64,000 bases of DNA from Lentinula raphanica (taxonomy: Eukaryota; Basidiomycota; Agaricomycetes; Agaricales; Omphalotaceae): assembly GCA_027919835.1 (NCBI GenBank), contig JANVFP010000004.1, forward strand, positions 1,612,001 through 1,676,000, written 5' to 3'. The notes below the pieces were generated by a model, which saw only the letters and a program-made list of their open reading frames with translations, did no database searches and had not been told where the DNA came from. The position numbers and the translations under genes are program-made. This document shows positions 59,435 through 64,000 of the stretch, piece after piece; positions within the stretch are counted from its first letter, which is position 1; every line of letters starts with the position of its first letter.

Positions 59435-61227
59435 ATGGCTACGAACCATGCTCGTGTAAGTTGGCCGTTGTGATCTTGCGCTACTTGCACTGACAGCTTT
59501 ATTTACACAGCTACCTCAGCGTACTACTCGCATGCCGCAACGCGGGAAAGCCGACGAAAACGCGACCAGCAAACATCTTCGTCAACAATCAGGTTCAGGA
59601 TTACCATGGTCCTCTAAAGTTTTGCAGAAGGAGCCCAGCGGACTGAAGAGCAATCCTACGCGGTCCGCATTGGGCGAGGTAACTACAACGGCAGTCAATC
59701 GCAGAGTACGTCGCTGTCTTGTCGTCTCACACCTTGCGGCTCAGGAATCTCTCACTTAGGAAAACAACAGCAAAGTTCTATTAGGCAAGGAGAAAGAAGA
59801 AGTCAACCTAAAGCGAGGTCGCTCAAACTCGACTAATAATGCTGTTCAGCGTGTCCCGCTCGGTCCCGGTCGAAGTCAAGTCGCCCCACCCGTCGTCAGT
59901 ACGGCACCTATTCGCGCGCCTCCCGGAAGGTCGTCCCGTTCATCAATCGTGGGTGGTCCCAAACGGGTACAACGCGATGTCCCTCGCCCTATCGAAGTAT
60001 ATGAAGACGTCGATATGGACGTCGAGGAACAGACCGAGGCTGTCGACATACCCACCGAAGAACCACCTGTAGAAACCGCCGTGGAGACCTATGCAGACTT
60101 TTTGACCAGTGAACCAGATGTTCATGAAATGGCCATTGTGGAGGAAGATGATGAACCTACGGAGACGGTCGGCACCCAGGAACCTAAAGCTCCCAAAATA
60201 TGGCCCGAGCTCGCCACACAACATCGTTTGGATTGTCAACGGCGAGTCGAAGCAATCCGCGAGGTTTTCGACGATGATGACGAAGAACTTGACCCTAATA
60301 TGGTTTCGGAATACGCGGAGGAGATCTTTGAATACATGTCCGGTTTAGAGGTGGGTTCAACCTTCGTGTTTTGGATACTCCTTCTGAACATGATCACATC
60401 TAGGAAGCGATGATGCCCCGTGCCGACTATATGGACTCACAAACAGAGCTCACTTGGGAAATGCGAGCTACCCTTATTGATTGGCTGCTGCAAGTTCATT
60501 TGCGATATCACATGCTTCCCGAAACCCTTTGGATAGCTATCAACATACTTGACCGATTTTTGTCACAGCGCACTGTATCCGTCGTCAAACTACAGCTGGT
60601 CGGAATCACTGCCATCTTCATTGCCGCCAAATACGAAGAAATCCTAGCCCCTTCCGTAGATGAATTCGTCTTCATGACGGACGAAGGATTCAAAAAGGAT
60701 GAGATTCTCAAGGGAGAACGCATCGTGCTACAGGCGCTAGATTTCCAAATATCGCACTACTGTTCGCCTTACAATTGGATGCGTCGAATCAGCAAAGCCG
60801 ATGATTATGACCTCCAAACACGCACTTTGAGCAAGTTTCTCATTGAAGTGACACTGATCGACCACCGCTTTTTGAGAGCGAAGGCCAGCCTCATTGCTGC
60901 AGTCGGCATGTACAGCGCAAGAACCATGCTGGGAGGCGATTGGGTACGCACAACCGTTTTTGATTGCCGTCACTCTTCTTAATTGTCATTATGCAGAATG
61001 AGGCTTTCGTTTACTATTCCGGTTATAGTGAAGAAGAGCTCTACCAAGGGCATCTTTTCCTTGTGGAGAAAATGGCGGAAAGGACGTTCCACAAACTTGC
61101 ATTGTTCAAGAAGTATGCCAACAAGAAGTTCCTCAAGGCTTCGACCTTTGCGGTCAAATGGTCGAGAGCGCATGTATCCGGTACGGGTGGCGTGGAGAAT
61201 ACCATGCTCGACGCCGACTTGGTCTGA
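59435..61227 (+). CDS. B-type mitotic cyclin
   Basis: Exon 1 (59435-59455) gives MATNHAR and joins LPQRTTRMPQRGKADENATS. A destruction box RSALGEVTT lies at about 59661-59687, followed by a basic stretch. An acidic segment precedes the first cyclin fold (DPNMVSEYAEEIFEYMSGLE, then TELTWEMRATLIDWLLQVHL, the MRAIL helix, and FLSQRTVSVVKLQLVGITAI). The second fold starts DFQISHYCSPYNWMRRISKA. It ends WSRAHVSGTGGVENTMLDAD. The order of N-terminal D-box, MRATL helix and cyclin C-terminal domain is that of Clb/Cdc13-type cyclins, which activate Cdk1 at G2/M and are degraded through the APC. About 510 residues. Confidence 0.93.
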
Positions 61228-61938
61228 AGTGAGCGAAACGATCCCACTAGCATTTTGCATGATTTCATTTGTACACGTACTGCCTCATCCTATCCTGTTT
61301 CCATTCATCTTCTATAATCTCTATCTCTCTATTCGGCATCTGGGTTCCTTTTACATTTATTAGTTACATATATCGATTTGTGTCTACATTTTCATCTGTT
61401 CATAAAAATTCAATTTTCATGCTTCGTCGTATGTTTGCTTTCGATTGCTGTCGTCTTATGCCTCCCATCTACACATAGCACCTTAACAGGGGTGCTTCAC
61501 TATGTCTCATTTCTCCATGTCTCATTCATCTCTGCTGCTTCAGATTCCATTCGCTGTGTACTGCTCATCACTCTTAGGACTGCGTCTTCGTCATTTTCAC
61601 GTATGACATTCAGTTCCCTGCATCTCTTCTACAGCACCTGTATATCTTACACACAAACTGCTGTATCAGGTATATTCTGCGCAGGCCGCCATGGCATCTT
61701 TATGCTTACCTCTAGTATCTCTATACGTGTGTTATTTATCCAGCAATGCATTTTGCTACATACCTTCATCCATGGGACGTCCGACTCCGAGAACATAACA
61801 CCGAGCATGATTTGGGTTGCGGATACAGAGCTGCCGGATCTATTTTCACATGATAAGAAGGGCGCTTGACTGGATACTTGACGCAGGGTAAGTAAGCATC
61901 GACAGTTCTCTTCTTTCTGTTTCCTTTCATCATCGCTC
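61228..61938. other. Intergenic region between cyclin and Fox2 genes
   Basis: AT/pyrimidine-rich, with long runs of CT and TTCAT. A 163-codon plus-strand frame (61378-61869) is rich in Cys, Phe and Ser and has no motif, so it is judged spurious. The 3' end, before 61939, should contain the Fox2 promoter. Confidence 0.45.

Positions 61939-64000
<2,062 letters not shown>

Noticed and set aside
61378..61869. A 163-codon plus-strand frame in the cyclin-Fox2 gap
   Set aside because: Its Cys/Phe/Ser-rich composition follows the pyrimidine-rich DNA and no motif or splice site supports it.

Overview
The window looks like nuclear DNA of a filamentous basidiomycete, most likely an Agaricomycete. Genes are packed on both strands and broken by many 45-65 nt introns with GT(R)NGT donors. 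A Plavaka-type (DUF6830) transposon remnant and tandem-duplicated T5orf172 proteins fit that group. No species is claimed. Exon calls come from hand-read splice sites that restore family-conserved reading frames.

Layout. (1) About 1-14 kb is an accessory, decayed island. It holds two paralogous T5orf172/GIY-YIG-like genes with identical exon lengths; the second has one in-frame stop. Between them lie a frameshifted DDX60-type helicase relic, a 5' fragment of the TFIIIC B-block subunit gene, an array of 10-bp repeats and the 3' end of a Plavaka-like transposon. A foldback repeat sits near 13.6 kb. (2) About 14-31 kb holds an NCLX/YDL206W-like Na+/Ca2+ exchanger, an intron-containing tRNA-Tyr, DENR/Tma22, a roughly 1,900-residue acidic repeat protein ending in a CaaX box, a small GPI-type Kre9/KNH-like protein, PRMT5 and SDS22. 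(3) About 31-46 kb holds a PAS-GATA (WC-2-like) factor, an ankyrin protein, a DM9 protein, a RecQ helicase, cullin-3 and a CS-domain protein. (4) About 47-64 kb holds an F-box/LRR protein, a CAX Ca2+/H+ antiporter, a peroxisomal enoyl-CoA hydratase 2, an XLF/Nej1 end-joining factor, an FHA/G-patch protein, a B-type cyclin and the start of the peroxisomal multifunctional enzyme Fox2.

Functional links. Two calcium transporters (NCLX and CAX) lie in the window. The enoyl-CoA hydratase 2 ends in AKL (PTS1) and sits about 7.5 kb from Fox2, which carries the same activity in its C-terminal part in other fungi. Cullin-3 and the F-box protein are ubiquitin-ligase parts; RecQ and XLF act in DNA repair; cyclin B, SDS22 and PRMT5 act in the cell cycle. 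RecQ/CUL3, XLF/FHA-G-patch and WC-2-like/ankyrin are divergent pairs with short shared upstream regions. Two introns appear to use GC-AG splice sites, and CAX contains an 8-nt microexon.

The strongest candidates for something undescribed are the large CaaX repeat protein and the composition of the 4-14 kb island.
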